Source: Nectonema munidae (lineage: Eukaryota > Nematomorpha > Nectonematoida > Nectonematidae). Taken from it: a stretch of DNA of 64,000 nt. Of this stretch, positions 1 through 11,935 are shown piece by piece. The notes beneath the pieces are model-generated. The model worked only from the letters and a program-made list of their open reading frames with translations, did no database searches and was not told where the DNA came from. Location of the stretch: the NCBI GenBank assembly GCA_030549495.1, contig JAUIRK010000991.1, forward strand, positions 124,001 to 188,000, written 5' to 3'. The position numbers were made by a program, and so were the translations under genes. Each line of letters opens with the position of its first letter. The first letter of the stretch is position 1.

Positions 1-203
1 AAATTTACTCTTATCCTCGATGTTTGCAGATGTTTTATTAAGTGACAAAAGGAAATTTTTTCAAGACCGAGTATCTAAAGTCTGAAATTATGCAGTATCC
101 ATATATTTGTAAAAAAATGCTTTTGACAAAAATACAAATTTTTTAACTCATTTTTCAATAAAAAATAGATATTTTCTTAAGGGCTTTTTCCATAAAAATT
201 ATA

Positions 204-1753
204 TACCTTTTCATTTTCAAAATGGGAAATAGCAAATTCAAAATGGGAAATATTAAATTCAAAATGGGAAGGGGAAATGAGAAATTCAAAATGGAACTTT
301 TTTTGAATAAATGTTTTCATGTTTTTCTTTCATTCATTTAAACTTTTGCCAAAGCCTTCATTTGAATGGAAAAAAGTAAACAAATTTGAACAAAAAGTTT
401 ATATTCAAATTTTTTGAGAAAATTTCCACGAGAGGTTATTCAAATTAGCAATTGTAAAATTTCGATAAAACTTTTTTTGATAATTCTTCGTTCCATTTTA
501 TTCTTCGACAATATGCCAAATCAAAAGTGGAAAAAAGTTGAATCATTAAATAAAAAAAAATCAAATTTTAACAGTTTACGAAGCAGACGGTGATTGGAGG
601 GCATTGACAAAAAGTCTCGGATTTAAAAAAACCACTCTTTATAGATGGATCGAAGAGCGAAACAAGCCAGATGGAAGAGGTGGAGCTCGAAATACGAAAA
701 TTAATGAACAACACAAAAAAATTTTCATAGAATCCAATCAGAGAATATCTCTATCATAGATCAAAAGTCAATTTACCGAAAAGTTTTCCTTTGAAATTTC
801 AAAAGAAAGCATTAGACGTCACCTTGACCTATTACTGTACACTTTGAAAGAAGTTTGCTTTGAACCAGAAAGGGCTAATTCACTCATAAATAAAGAAAAA
901 AGAAAGGAGTTTGGTGTCGAGCTTCTAGAACAACAATCTGAGGGAAAAACCCTTTTGTTTATGGATGAAACAAATTTTAATATGTACACATTTCAAGAAA
1001 TTAAGGGCGATCAAAACGAGACCTCAGATGCTCCGTGGCCGCTGCAGCTTCAAAGGGAGCAAACATTCATTTGATAGGTGCAATTAGTTCTTTTAGGTTA
1101 GATTGTCATGAAATTTGAAGAGGATCCTTCAAAAAAAACGAAGCTGAAAATTTCGTCAAAACCACACTGAGGAAAGCTCTAGAGCTACACCAAGTTCATG
1201 TTGTGTTGGTTATGGACAACGCTCCTTGTCACTACGGTATTGAAAATATTTTAAACGAAGAAGAATTTTCTCTTCATAAAATTCCGCGTTTTGAGCCATA
1301 TAGCCCAATGTTGAATCCAATCGAATCAATTTGGAGTAAAGTGAAAGCCAGGGTCAAAAAGGAGTGGGCTGAAATATCAAATGAGGTTTTATATATAATT
1401 CTGATCGAGACGGCTTGGAAAATGTAATTTAGAACAAAAAAACTGGGAAAAATGGTTGCTTTGGCAGTCGATCAGATAAATCCTTCTTTTTGCTCAAATT
1501 CTATTGCCAAAATTCAGCGTTTGTTTCCTGGTGTTTTAAATTGTGCTAATGGTCAATTTTGTTTTTTTTGTTTTGATATCAAATAAACTTGTTCGAAAAC
1601 TTCTATTTTTATGAAATATGTTTAAAAATATAATCAGAAACTCAATAAAAGTTCTAATAAAAAATTATTAAAAAAAATGAAAAAAAGTCCCCTTTTGAAT
1701 TTGCTATTTCCCATTTTAAATTTGCTATTTCCCATTGTGAACATGAAAAGGTA
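204..1753 (+). mobile_element. IS630/Tc1-type DNA transposon, complete ends
   Basis: Seen: the left end TACCTTTTCATTTTCAAAAT is matched in reverse complement by the right end, and both are flanked by TA (202-203 and 1754-1755), the usual Tc1/mariner target duplication. The inverted repeats extend about 70 bp. They are built from a repeated submotif, AATTCAAAATGGGAAATA, present three to four times on the left and twice on the right. Such subterminal repeats often act as transposase binding sites in this superfamily (inference here). The 1.55 kb length suits a single-gene element. The transposase inside is broken, so this copy is non-autonomous. Confidence 0.9.
513..1586 (+). pseudogene. Tc1/IS630-like transposase, broken
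   Basis: The first ATG at 513 opens a helix-turn-helix N-terminus (a TLYRWIEERN-like segment near 630-665). This is followed by a DDE catalytic domain with the first aspartate in FMDETNF (about 958-978), the second in VMDNAPCHYG (about 1209-1240) and the glutamate in NPIESIW (about 1315-1335). I count 35 residues between the second Asp and the Glu, giving a DD35E spacing. The SPMLNPIESIW block is typical of IS630/Tc1 enzymes. The gene has an in-frame stop near 758 and frame changes near 560 and in the 980-1140 region, so it is a decayed gene. Family assignment is firm; the exact subfamily is not. Confidence 0.88.
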
Positions 1754-1965
1754 TAGATTACTAATCATTTTTTAGGATAATATTTACTATAAAAAGTCAA
1801 TAATTTGACAATTTTTGGGTCCGTTTATGCCCAACTGATTACAGAATAAATTTTAGGTTAATTATTACAAAGAAAGTCAACTTTTTGAAGTCGTTAAGGC
1901 AATTTCTGTTGCCCCTACTGATGTGATTACTGTTTTTTTTGCAAATTTAGAAGGTACAAATAATG

Positions 1966-2500
1966 TTTTAACATAACATAACATAATTTATTAAGCGTAT
2001 AGAAAGGCAAATTTTCCTGTAATGATCGCATCAATTTAAGGAAAAGAAAAACTGATCGAGAATAATATAAGTGACAATTATGGAAAAAAGATTAATATAA
2101 GAAAACTAGGATATTCCGAGTTACTAAGCTAGGAAGGAGTATACATCTTATCTTTCCAGAAGTGGTCATAAATTTGTACTGATGAGTTCTTTGAAATCTT
2201 GAAGAAAATGGGGGTAGGATATCACGATTAACATGAATGTTTTTATTTATGATGTTAAATACTGTTATCATGTCGTTTCTTTTATATCTGTGACAGAAGT
2301 GGTAAGGACAGAGTCTGCAATCGTTCTTTATAGTGCAGTTCTTTGAGACCTTTCATTATTTTGGTTATATGTTGCTGTACTTTCTCCAAAGATTTCATAT
2401 TTTTTATGCAGGTAGGTTGCGCTATAACATTACCGTACTCAAGGATGGGTCGTATCAAAGCTTTATATATAGGTTTAGCTATCTCGGGTTCAAAGGAAAA
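1966..2500 (-). mobile_element. CR1/Jockey-like LINE, 3' end
   Basis: On the minus strand, about 2490 down to 2290 reads as the end of a LINE reverse transcriptase: YKALIRPILEYGNVIAQP, then SLEKVQQHITKIMKGLKELHYKERL. After a frame change comes RYKRNDMITVFNIINK (about 2290-2230). This order (thumb motif, 'LEKVQ..' helix, 'YRRxRGDMI' block) is typical of CR1/Jockey-group elements. The + strand at 1966-1986 carries TAACATAACATAACATAA, i.e. a (TATGT)n tail on the minus strand. CR1-group LINEs commonly end in such a short tandem repeat. The copy is 5'-truncated and frameshifted. Confidence 0.8.
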
Positions 2501-2539
2501 AAATGTTCTAATGGAAAAATAATGTTTTTGTGAAATATC

Positions 2540-2828
2540 TCATAGCGATTAGCATGGAGCATAGCGATGAGCGAGGAGAGTGCTATGTTGATGTTGAGAT
2601 TGCTCGGAAAGCTGATTCGATTTGCCCCTACATGTGAGGGTGAGCAAGCGTTTCCATGCTACTTGTGATTGAAACCAAATCCCGAAACAGATTGCAAGTG
2701 AGTAATGATATGAGAGTTGCAAGTGCTTCACTGATTTTTTCTTGGACTCCATTTTTCTTGCCTGTTAAGATATCATTTTTCATCTATAAATACTGGTAGA
2801 AAAATATTACCTGACATCACGTAAGCGC
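2540..2828. other. Intergenic, GC-balanced non-coding stretch
   Basis: This stretch abuts the foldback element and repeats AGCGATTAGC/AGCGATGAGC near 2545-2575. It may be an outer part of that element. I find no gene in it. Confidence 0.3.
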
Positions 2829-4636
2829 CATCATAGCATTGATCTCTAACACTTTGTTCCTGCCGCCTTTTCTTCATTTTGCAAGCACGCATGTTGAACA
2901 AGGACATTTTTCATCATCATCACGCTTTCTATGCAAGTGCAGTTGCAAGCACATATGATGTCATATTTACTAAGTGAGCGATGAACTTTAACTCGTTGCC
3001 CAACCCAACGCATTTTTCTCGCTCAATGCCATAAAAGTATATCAATTAAACCTCCTAGATTTATTTTTTCCAAACCTCTCATATTTAATTTTTTTATTTT
3101 TCGATGATGTTAAATTAATTGAAAATTTAGATAAATCTATAATTGTTTGATAGTTTTTTATTAGTCATATAATAATTAGATTTGAATTTTCAATTTAACT
3201 TTGCATTTTGGATAAGCTTTTGAATATTGTTTTATTATTTTTTTAAACTATTTTTAGATTATAATATAACTATTTTTTTTCAAACGAGCCACTTGTTTAT
3301 TTTGGTTGATATAAAAAAAATATAACAAAAACCATTGGACAAATAAATTAAAAATTATTTTCATGAAGTTTTAAAATGTAAAGTCTTTTTATATACTTTC
3401 AATACTTTTTTAAACAAGGCATTTCCTTTATAATTCTTTGATGTTATTTATAATATTACCGCCTCAAAGCCAGTTATTTCCAATGAGCTAGTTCCTCAAG
3501 GGTTAATATTTGAACAAATTCTGTTTTCTTATTTTATTAATGACTTTCATAACATGCATAAATTTAAGTCGTACATAACTTTTATCAATATAAAAAACTA
3601 AGTATAATTGATGGATTTCAGATAAATATTTAAGTTTTGCTATATAAAACACTTTTTTTTACAACATAGCAATATTAACTAGGTAAACTCAGATCTAAAA
3701 TGAATAAAAGTCAATCATCTTTCACATTAAATAGAATATAATTTTACTAGCCGGTTCTGTGGTCGTTTCTCACTTAGCTCGAAACATAGGATCATTGGTG
3801 GTGTGTATTATGATCTGAGGGTAGGTTTAATCATGTCATAATTTTTGCCCATTTTACATCATTACAAAACATATACAAAAATAATTTCAATATGTTCTCT
3901 TGGTCAGTTTTTAGCATAGTTATATTTTTTGTGGGTATTTATTACTTCTTCTCTGATACTTTTGTTGAAAAGCACAATATTTTCATTTCTTCTTTCATGA
4001 TTATGATCCACCTTTTTTGAAATGGCATTTTGACCATCTTTATTGAATATGAGCTTCCCTAAGTAAAATTAAGCTATATTTAAGAAACAACTTTAACCTA
4101 ATCTACATTCTATCAATAGTATTTTATACAATGTTTTTGATATATAATTTTAATTAGTTGATTTAGTATTTTAATACCCATTAATGACCAACCTCTAGCA
4201 TGTGTTTTGTGGTAATATATGATTAGTTTGATAGATAAAAAACATAACTACACATTTATAAACTTGCTAGAAACAAAATATATTATTTTAGACCGAAAAA
4301 ACAAATCCTAACCTAAAAGTTATATTGTCCTAAAGGGAAACATATCGTTTTTTTTTTTATATATATTGAATAAATTATGAGCTACGATTAGTCCCATTCA
4401 ATCAGAATTATCTGTTCATCGCTCATTTAGTAAATATGACATCATATGTGCTTGCAGCTGCACTTGCTTGCCTAGAAAACGGTGATGATGAGAAAAAATG
4501 TCCTTGTTCAAGATGCGTGCTTGCAAAATGAAGAAAAGGCGGCAGGAGTGTTAGAGAGAGTCCATTGATTGTAGCGTGCTACGATTAAAAAAGGCGGCAG
4601 GATCAAAGTGTTAGAGAGGGTCCATTGATTGTAGCA
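2829..4636. mobile_element. Foldback/inverted-repeat element, non-coding
   Basis: The segment 2829-2988 (from ATCATAGCATTGATCTCTAA to TCGCTCACTTAG-type sequence read in reverse) reappears as the reverse complement at about 4414-4636. Shared landmarks are a TCATATTTACT block, TTGCAAGCACGC and CCTGCCGCCTTTTCTTCATT. The right arm holds an internal tandem duplication (a GGCGGCAGG...GTGTTAGAGAG unit twice at 4527-4630). The phrase GTGCTACGATTAGTCCC recurs near 4380 and 4646. The ~1.4 kb between the arms is AT-rich with no credible gene. I read it as a non-autonomous foldback or large MITE; superfamily unknown, and exact ends and target duplication were not resolved. Confidence 0.6.
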
Positions 4637-4699
4637 AGCGTGCTACGATTAGTCCCGTGCGACGATTCGCCTGGAACCCACTTATATATTTTGTTCCAT

Positions 4700-5820
4700 C
4701 AGCTTTCAATGACAGATATGTGGAGTTATTGATTTCAAGTATTATTTTTTGTAGAACAAAATTTTTAAAGATACAACTATTCTTGGTGACAAATAAGTGG
4801 AGTTTTTTGGAATGGAGACTGCGATAATTTTTCCGATAAAAATTAATCATTAGATAATAAAATTATCAGTGCTGGAACATGACTTGTTTGAAAGTTTCAA
4901 AAACTCATTTATCCATATGTTCAATTTCTATTTTGAGAATTTCAAAGATAAAAAGGGTACATCAAACTTCCTCAATATTAAAACTTCACTTTTGGGCATA
5001 CTTACATTAATATAATTCGCATCACCCGATATATAGACTTCTTCAGATGTCATCAAAAAAATTTATGTTGATAAATATGCTTTTAACAGAATTTTTTATA
5101 AAAAAATAATTTCAAAACAGTGAATATGTTAAACTTTGTGTTGAAATAACATGCAGTGAAAAGAATTTTTTTTACTATTTTATGCTTATCATAAAATTAT
5201 ACTAACTCAAAAATCAGTTGAATGAACTAGTTACAAAAAGTTAATAAAAAATTTTCTCAAGAGAAAAAAAGTACCTAAAAAACATTTATAAAACCCATCA
5301 AATTAAATTAACTAAATTTTACAATTGATAATTTACTTTATTTTTATATCTGATTTAACTATGAATTTTCAAAGATTTTCCTAATTTTCAAATTTAAATA
5401 ACCTAGTTAAAACAACAAACTGATCGACATCTTCATTAATGCAACTTTTTGTTTTGACAATGTGATATGAAGGATCTTTATAGAATTACTGTATATTTTG
5501 ATCAAAATGAGGACTGATATTGATTGAAATTCAGTTTCTTACATTTTGAACTCTATTTTTTCGTGAACTGTATAATTAAAACTTCCGTTGATACTGTCTG
5601 CCTCACACTCATATCACAGGATAATAAGCGCATATCATAGGAGCATATGGTGATGATGAAAAATGAGTGACATTCAAGCAATTGTAGTCAGGCATATTTT
5701 GATGACAATACATTATTTAATGGTTGTGAAGAATTACAACTTGTGATTTCTGAGTGTAGTGTAGAATAGTTTGAAAGGGGGGGGGCAAATTTTTTTTTCG
5801 GGGGAAATTTTTCATGATAT
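4700..5820. other. AT-rich non-coding DNA
   Basis: No gene, RNA gene or recognisable element seen. Open frames here are short, uninterrupted only by chance in A/T-rich sequence. A run of nine G occurs near 5778. Confidence 0.5.
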
Positions 5821-5822
5821 TA

Positions 5823-6115
5823 AATTATATATTTATTAAATAATCAAAATAAAATTTTGTAATCAAATAATCGAAAAAGATTCTTTAAAAAATCAAAAAA
5901 TGTTTATTCTTTTTAAATATATTGTTCTCTCGTTTCTTTTTGTATATAAAGATAAACGTACTCTCTCTAATCATTTTTATGAAATCATGCATATAGAGAA
6001 CTTAAAGTAACTGGAGCGAACGATATATTAAAAAAAATAATATTTTTTTATTTTTTAAAGAATATTTTTTGATTCTTTGATATCATAATTTTATTTTGAT
6101 TATTTAATTTTATTA
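5823..6115. repeat. AT-rich foldback MITE
   Basis: The left arm (about 5823-5915, containing AATAATCAAAATAAAATT and ATTCTTTAAAAAATCAAAAAA) is matched in inverted orientation by the right arm (about 6035-6112, TTTTTTAAAGAATATTTTTT through AATTTTATTTTGATTATT). About 120 bp of unrelated sequence separates them. The same arm sequence recurs at 22155-22275, 22345-22430, 22520-22580, 61505-61545 and 61635-61715, so it is a dispersed family. It has no coding capacity. Target duplication not resolved. Confidence 0.65.
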
Positions 6116-6842
6116 TCTGTGCAAGGCTCTATAGTGTAAAACAATGCTTATGTAAGAGAATATCTCGGAAGTACATATTTTAAACCGACTATTTTGGCAG
6201 TCTTTTTCAAAATTTTAAAAAAGAAGTTGCAAAGTATGTGAGCTTACTGTAATGTTTTGAAATGTCATATTTTGCGTGTTTAATTTATATGGGGCAAAAA
6301 ATGGATCAAAGAATCAAAGTCAAAGATTTGTTCAGCAACTCATACTCCGTTTTTAAAAAGCCTTTTGATATGTTAACTCTAATTGTGTTTCCACGATAAA
6401 AGAATAAGAACCCTCATAACTAAATCTCTGGAATAAGAATCTTCCATGATCATTTTACAAAGTCTTTTTTGAATATTTGAATCTAAATGCTACTGTAACA
6501 ATTAATAAACAGTTAGTTAGTTTTTGAGGAAGATCTAATATTAAAATCAATGACCCTAAAAAACCGTGTTAATTTAAGTTTTTTCACTTGAATGATTAGG
6601 AAAGCTTCTACTTTTTGAAACTTCAAATTTATGTTCCAGGATTTCCTGATGATAGTTATTTTTCTTCTTTTTCTATTTAAAAAGACTTATTACTGACACA
6701 AATCTTCCCAAAGAATGCTGTATATTCATCGATACATGTTTACCTCTTATGATATACGTAAGAATTATACAGCGTGTGATGCAGCTAGCTATGTCTACAA
6801 GAAAGTTTATACCTAGTATTTTAACCCTCCCCCCCCTTACCT

Positions 6843-7390
6843 AAAAACATTGAAGTTCAAAGAATGTGAATTTCGCATTATTTATTGCAGGGAAGCTTCA
6901 CTTTCTGCATATATACCTAGAAAACAGCGTGAAAGACATTTCAAAGTAGTATATGTTCTTTCTTCACAACATAGATCGCAAATTGAACGTTCAGATATTG
7001 ATGGGAAACGGGAATCTTTACCCGCGTATAACAAACATAACGTGGAGTAGATGTTAACAGATTGTAAATCAGTTTAATCCTACATGCCGTGTAGAAGGTG
7101 GAACCTAAAATCATTTATTATATCCAAGTTATGTTAATTCTCCTGAAGACTTTTCTACTACAATAAATAATGGCAGAAAGATTTTTTTGAAAACGCTTGT
7201 TCAGTGTTCATCCCAAGAATCTATGAAAATAAGCACTTGGACACAACTAATCCATATATAAGTAAAGTGTCTCTTACAAGAACAACTAGAATATGCAAAA
7301 GGTATACCAGGTATATGGGAAAGACACATTCAGATATTGCTTGCACTCGCTGTCTATTGTAAAGTTGGATTCTTTGACATTTTTATTTTT
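6843..7390 (+). pseudogene. piggyBac-like transposase, C-terminal fragment
   Basis: Translation from about 6843 gives SLSAYIPRKQRERHFKVVYV, then a LPAYNKHNVE-type block and, after 7050, degraded matches through ENACSVFIPRIYENK to a Cys-containing tail near 7330. The same region of the piggyBac at 34430-34640 reads LSAYIPRRHAVRNFKVVYIM, so this is a second, diverged copy of one family. Only the last third is present and a stop interrupts it at about 7050. A shared subterminal phrase TTAACGCCATCTATT lies at about 7468, as it does near 35206 downstream of the other copy. Confidence 0.8.
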
Positions 7391-7479
7391 GAATAATAAA
7401 TTTTGCTTATCTTTTTTAAATAATCCAAAATGTTAAAATAATCAAAAACCGGTCTTCAAATTTTAACGCCATCTATTGT

Positions 7480-8770
7480 AAATTTTTTAAAAACCTTATT
7501 TTTCGCGCAAAATAAGTATTGTTTACAAATAGTAAACTATGATAATATATGATATCGTTTTTATACAAATTTAATTCGCATAAAAATTTACATTTAAAAA
7601 TTTTGATAATGGAAAAATTTTCCAGTATATTATTTTAAAATACACGTTGTAGTAAAATGCAATATGTCCGTAGTCCGAAGGGCCGTTCTTACATTAGCTA
7701 ATAATACTAAACATATCTATTTATTTAGGAAGTATTATTAACTGGATATGCTACTATTGCTTTAATATTTTAAAAACAGCTAATTTTCATCTTTTAAATA
7801 TTTAGACTCGTATTCATCTTTTAATTCCACAGAAACATCATGCATTTTAGGTGAGATAGAGAAATACTGACTTAAATTAGTACTTTGATTTGGACAGAAT
7901 CACATTTTAGCTTCATCGATTCCAGCTTTTAATATGGTGGTAATTAGAAAAATATAACTTGTGTTATATTATATGCATGCATGATGTAAGCTTTATGAAA
8001 TTTGTAATTCAAGTTTCTCCAAATTATTATTAAATAGCACTCTATTAAATTATATAAAATAGAATAGATGATGAAAAAAGTAGATAAATTCAATTCGTTC
8101 CTTATCTCTACATACAGTCACACACATGCATCAAAAATAGTTTTTAATCTCATAACAAATGCATGGAATCCATCATTTTACATTGCTCCCATTTCATTCG
8201 CTAATTTTAATTAAATTTTACATCTACTCTTCTCTATAATTCGCTGAAAATATGTCTCTCAAATCAATTTGAGGTTGTGTATATAAATAATATGCATTGT
8301 AGTTATAAAACAAAGAAGATAATACAACGTATATTTACACTTTTAAGTTTACCAGATTCGATCCAGTTCTTGACTTGTAAGTTTCATAAACACTATCTTC
8401 TGAAATATTCTTCCTATAAAAGAAATATTTCATCCAGAAAAGGATCATTTTTCACAAAATTAAATGGGGATTTATAATTATATTGGATAGTTTTTTTTAC
8501 CACGTGTGTTGTTTTAAAATCTCTAATCGTGGAAAAAAAGATTTTTTGCAAGAACATATTAAAATTTATTATAAACTAAATATATTATAAAAAGAAATAT
8601 ATGCATAAGATTCTCATATACATTTAAATAGAGTCTTGAAACTGATGATTCAGATTTCATGACAAATTACACCGGCATCTCGGTTTGCGAAATTAAAAGG
8701 TTTTTCTTATTTTAGTATGAACTATGAACAGTTAAAATAACGTGTAAATTATTAACATACTTTATTAGAA
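7480..8770. other. AT-rich non-coding DNA
   Basis: No gene or element recognised. Scattered AT microsatellite-like runs only. Confidence 0.45.
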
Positions 8771-8774
8771 GCTG

Positions 8775-8808
8775 CGTTGTCAATTTTGCCGAGCCCAGAA
8801 AAATCAAG
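8775..8808 (+). repeat. Dispersed 33-bp motif, copy 1
   Basis: The phrase TTGTCAATTTTG[C/T]CGAGCCCAGAAAAATCAAG occurs here and at 9785-9817. A diverged inverted copy lies at 10483-10515 (TTTTTCTGGGCTGAGCAAAATTGGGG). The 9785 and 10515 copies face each other and could be the ends of a ~730-bp non-autonomous element; this one would be a solitary or broken end. Superfamily unknown. Confidence 0.5.
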
Positions 8809-8809
8809 A

Positions 8810-9780
8810 TAAAGGCACCAATATATACTTATTATCGGGATATAAAATGAAGAAAGACACACGGATTATAAAAAATGATATAAGATTCAATTTTCGGGAG
8901 CAGGATTCCATGAACAAAGTCAAAATTAGTTGGCAAAATTAGTTCATAAAGCGATTTTGTCGTAGATCGAAGTTGCACTGTAGTTAGATCATTTTGAAAG
9001 TATGTTCTTTGTCAAGGTTTGATGTAACTTTTGCGAATATTTTCAAAATAAATTTCTATAACATTTTGAACTATCAGCCAAGCAGAAGATGAAAAATAGA
9101 AGAGGCGCAGATTCAAAAATGCGCGGAAATGAGGTGGTGTGGGGTTAGGTTTGAACGAAGATGTCTAGCGAAAGAAGATATTTAAGAGGAGCAAACATAT
9201 GAATGCCCTAAAGCAAAGCGTAAGTTGTGCTTCTGTTCAGCTTTAGGGAGTCCTGAGGGAGCTCAGAGACCGTCAGTACCGAAGTTCCCCATTTTCTAAA
9301 GGCAAACAAACATAACGTCTCTATCCAATCACCACTTCTCTTTCAGATCCACCAGAATAGCACTCAAATTCTGCTTTAGAACAGTTTCTTCGCTTTGACT
9401 TCAGCTTTGCAGACAGATACACAAATCACGGGAAAAGGATTTTTGATTTTTTGCATCCATTGAGCTCTAATTCTGTTTCCTTGGAGATCAAAAAGAGAAG
9501 TTTCATGCACATTTACGATGCATGAAAAAAATCACGAGATCTCATGTCTATCATGAGGTGATAGAACCGAATGAAATAGAGCTCGTTTTCTTGGCAACTC
9601 TCAGCGGTAGTCCATGCTTGTTCACAAAGTTAGCAAACATACCGATCGCAAAGTATATTTTGTTTATACTAACAAGTATTGTCTCTAAACCTAACTGGTT
9701 CGACTAAAAGTCGATGGAATAATTTCATCTTACATTCAATGAAAAAATTCTCCTTTCATAACTATATGTGTATTGTGTGC
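8810..9780. other. Non-coding, with a less AT-rich patch
   Basis: No recognised gene. The patch around 9215-9420 is more balanced in composition than its surroundings (for example GGAGTCCTGAGGGAGCTCAG near 9245) and could be an old gene or transposon fragment. I could not match it to a family in any frame. Confidence 0.35.
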
Positions 9781-9784
9781 TGAG

Positions 9785-10515
9785 TTGTCAATTTTGTCGA
9801 GCCCAGAAAAATCAAGTAAAAATTATATTTGCAAGTATATTATAGTTTTTAATATATTATTCAGCATTTTTTTAGTTTTTTGTTTTTTTTAAATGGAGAG
9901 CAAGCTTTTTATTAAATACATAGAAATAGTATAAATATGGGAAAACTAACCTTTCAATTCAAGGAAATAAATGAGAAGACGCATAATTGTGTTGGAAGAA
10001 GGAAAAGCGAAGTTTTAAAGAATATTTTTGGAAAAAGATGGAAAAAATTGCACACTGTCATCATTGTATAGAAAGTGTATCTCCAAAAATAGAAAGCGTA
10101 GAAACAACCCATTACTCTTCTAAAGGTGCACTTTTTTTACTTTAAATTTATAAATTTATTCTAGCAATGTTTCACAAATCGATCAAAACGAAGATTTATA
10201 AACCTGAACACGAACGAAGTAGACTTATATAGATACTTGTGTTGTTAAAACAGAAGGAAAACTTAATTATTTGATTGCAAGTTTTTTTTATCAGAATGCT
10301 TATCATTCAATGTTGCTGAGAGTTCTTCATATAACTCTAATAATCTTTTATCAGAACAAATTATTCAACTGCATCAAAAAATTCTAGAACGCATTTCCTA
10401 AAAATATTTTCTTTTATAATTGAAAAGATATTTATTTTAGATATATATTTGGAATTTTTGGCGAATCGATTGATAAATAAATGTTTTGTTTTTCTGGGCT
10501 GAGCAAAATTGGGGT
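9785..10515. mobile_element. Possible MITE bounded by imperfect inverted repeats
   Basis: The left edge, TTGTCAATTTTGTCGAGCCC, and the reverse complement of the right edge, CCCAATTTTGCTCAGCCCAG, agree at most positions over about 28 bp. The interior is AT-rich with no credible reading frame. No target duplication was identified, so the call rests on the inverted repeat and the extra copy at 8775. Confidence 0.4.
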
Positions 10516-10829
10516 GAATTGAAATCTGACATTTGCTTTCTTTTATCAGTTCTAGTTTTGATGCTACCTATTTTTAAATTTTTATTTTTTCACTATTATA
10601 AGTTACTTTTACAAAAATAACAAAGTCACTTGTGAATAAAGTTACACACATTTATTATTTGATTACATAATAAAGAAAATAAAATGAACTAGTAGACAAG
10701 TTTACATAGGCATAAAGGCAATTTGTCACTAAATACCGATTTTCCTCGGCCTGTGATATCGACGACCAGATGAGAAACACTACGAGCATAGTGAATGGTG
10801 ATGTAGAGAGGCACTCCTCATACAATGTG

Positions 10830-11270
10830 CCTGCTGATCCGCTGTCCATATAAAACTTGGATTGATGAAGAATTTAGTAAATAAAGGAAGTCAAACTGAT
10901 AAGGCAGACAGGTAAAGCAAACTTTAGAATGAACAATTAGATAGCGTGATGAGTAAAACTGATAGGGATGCATTGCATGTTTTCAAATCAGTTGTGAACT
11001 ATTTTCTTGGAAAGAAAGAAGTTCAGAATACATGTTTATTGTTCAAAAACTGATGCTGGGTTTTAAGACTCTAGGAGCACGTATGCCAGTAAAAATGAAT
11101 TTACTAATTCGTATCTGCATTATTTTCCTGATAATTATGAAGGCCACAGTGAAGAACAAGGTGAAAGGTTTCCCCAAAATATTCGCACAATGGAATGAAA
11201 GTATCAAAGACGATGTGGTACATAAACATGTGAGAATATTATTATGGTTGTAGGAAAAAAGCATACAACG
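10830..11270 (+). pseudogene. Relic of an arthropod-type 'GERFHQDI' protein
   Basis: Three + strand segments line up in order: HIKLGLMKNLVNK (about 10845-10885), DRDALHVFKSVVNYFLGKK (about 10950-11015), then LGARMPVKMN and YLHYFPDNYEGHSEEQGERF (about 11070-11175). From memory, this order (HIKLGLMK, then xxFLGNxK, then HSHLDxFPxN..SEEQGERFHQDI) is shared by a large set of uncharacterised proteins in arthropods and some other invertebrates, many apparently carried by mobile elements. Its function is not established to my knowledge. Here it is split across frames and non-functional. The RTE tail begins right after it. Confidence 0.6.
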
Positions 11271-11289
11271 ACAAAAAGCAAACTATTTT

Positions 11290-11935
11290 ATTAAGTGTGA
11301 ATGATGATAATTGACATTTTGAAGAACCGGTCCAAAGTCAATAAAATATTAAACACTTTTAAATACTTTCGCTCAGTAGAAGGTTGCGAAAACGATGGGC
11401 AGGGTAGAATTAGTGCTGCTTGGGCAAAATGGAAAGAGATCAGACCTGTGTTGAAGGATAATAAAAGGCTGATGAAGCTGAAAGCAGAGATTTTTACCAG
11501 AATTCTTAGATCAGCTATCTTTGAATGCTGGGTCTGGGAAAGAAAGATGAGAAAAAACGGGCAACAGCCCAGATGAAAATGGTGAAAATGATATTAGGAA
11601 TACCTTTAAATAAAAAGGGAAGAAGTAAGAAAATGAACTCAAATTACAACGAGTGTGTATTGAGTAATTGGCAGAAGCAAACTTCGCTTGCATTCGCACG
11701 TTTTGACAAAAATAACACGATTTGCTTAAGAAAACTTGGCTTTACAAGTGAAGGCGAAAAGGAATGAGGGTCGTCCACTGTTAGGATGGAGTGATTGATT
11801 GGCGAGGGGGCTTGAATAATTGGATCTTAGAGTAGTTGATGCTCAAGATAGATGCAAATGGAGACGACGAATCATGTGCACCGACCCTCATCTTCGGAAT
11901 AAGTTGTAGGCAAAAAAGAAGAAAATCTAGAGTCA
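11290..11935 (+). pseudogene. RTE-clade LINE, 3' end of reverse transcriptase ORF
   Basis: Successive frames give FKYFRSVEGCEND, ISAAWAKWKEIRPVLKD, LKAEIFTRILRSAIFECW and QMKMVKMILGIPL, ending in DAQDRCKWRRRI near 11840-11875 and a purine-rich tail at 11905-11930. This matches the C-terminal part of RTE/BovB-type proteins, which carry 'FKYLGS', 'R..AAW.KW', 'LYG.E.W' and a final 'DAxDRxxWRR' block. The copy has frame changes near 11530 and after 11767 and is strongly 5'-truncated. An RTE endonuclease fragment lies at 24720-25440, so the clade is represented twice here. Confidence 0.85.

Noticed and set aside
6824-6843. TTAACCCTCCCCCCCC as a piggyBac left terminus
   Set aside because: It starts like a piggyBac end but does not match the CCCTCGCTTGACGG end of the related element at 31937; a C homopolymer is the simpler reading.
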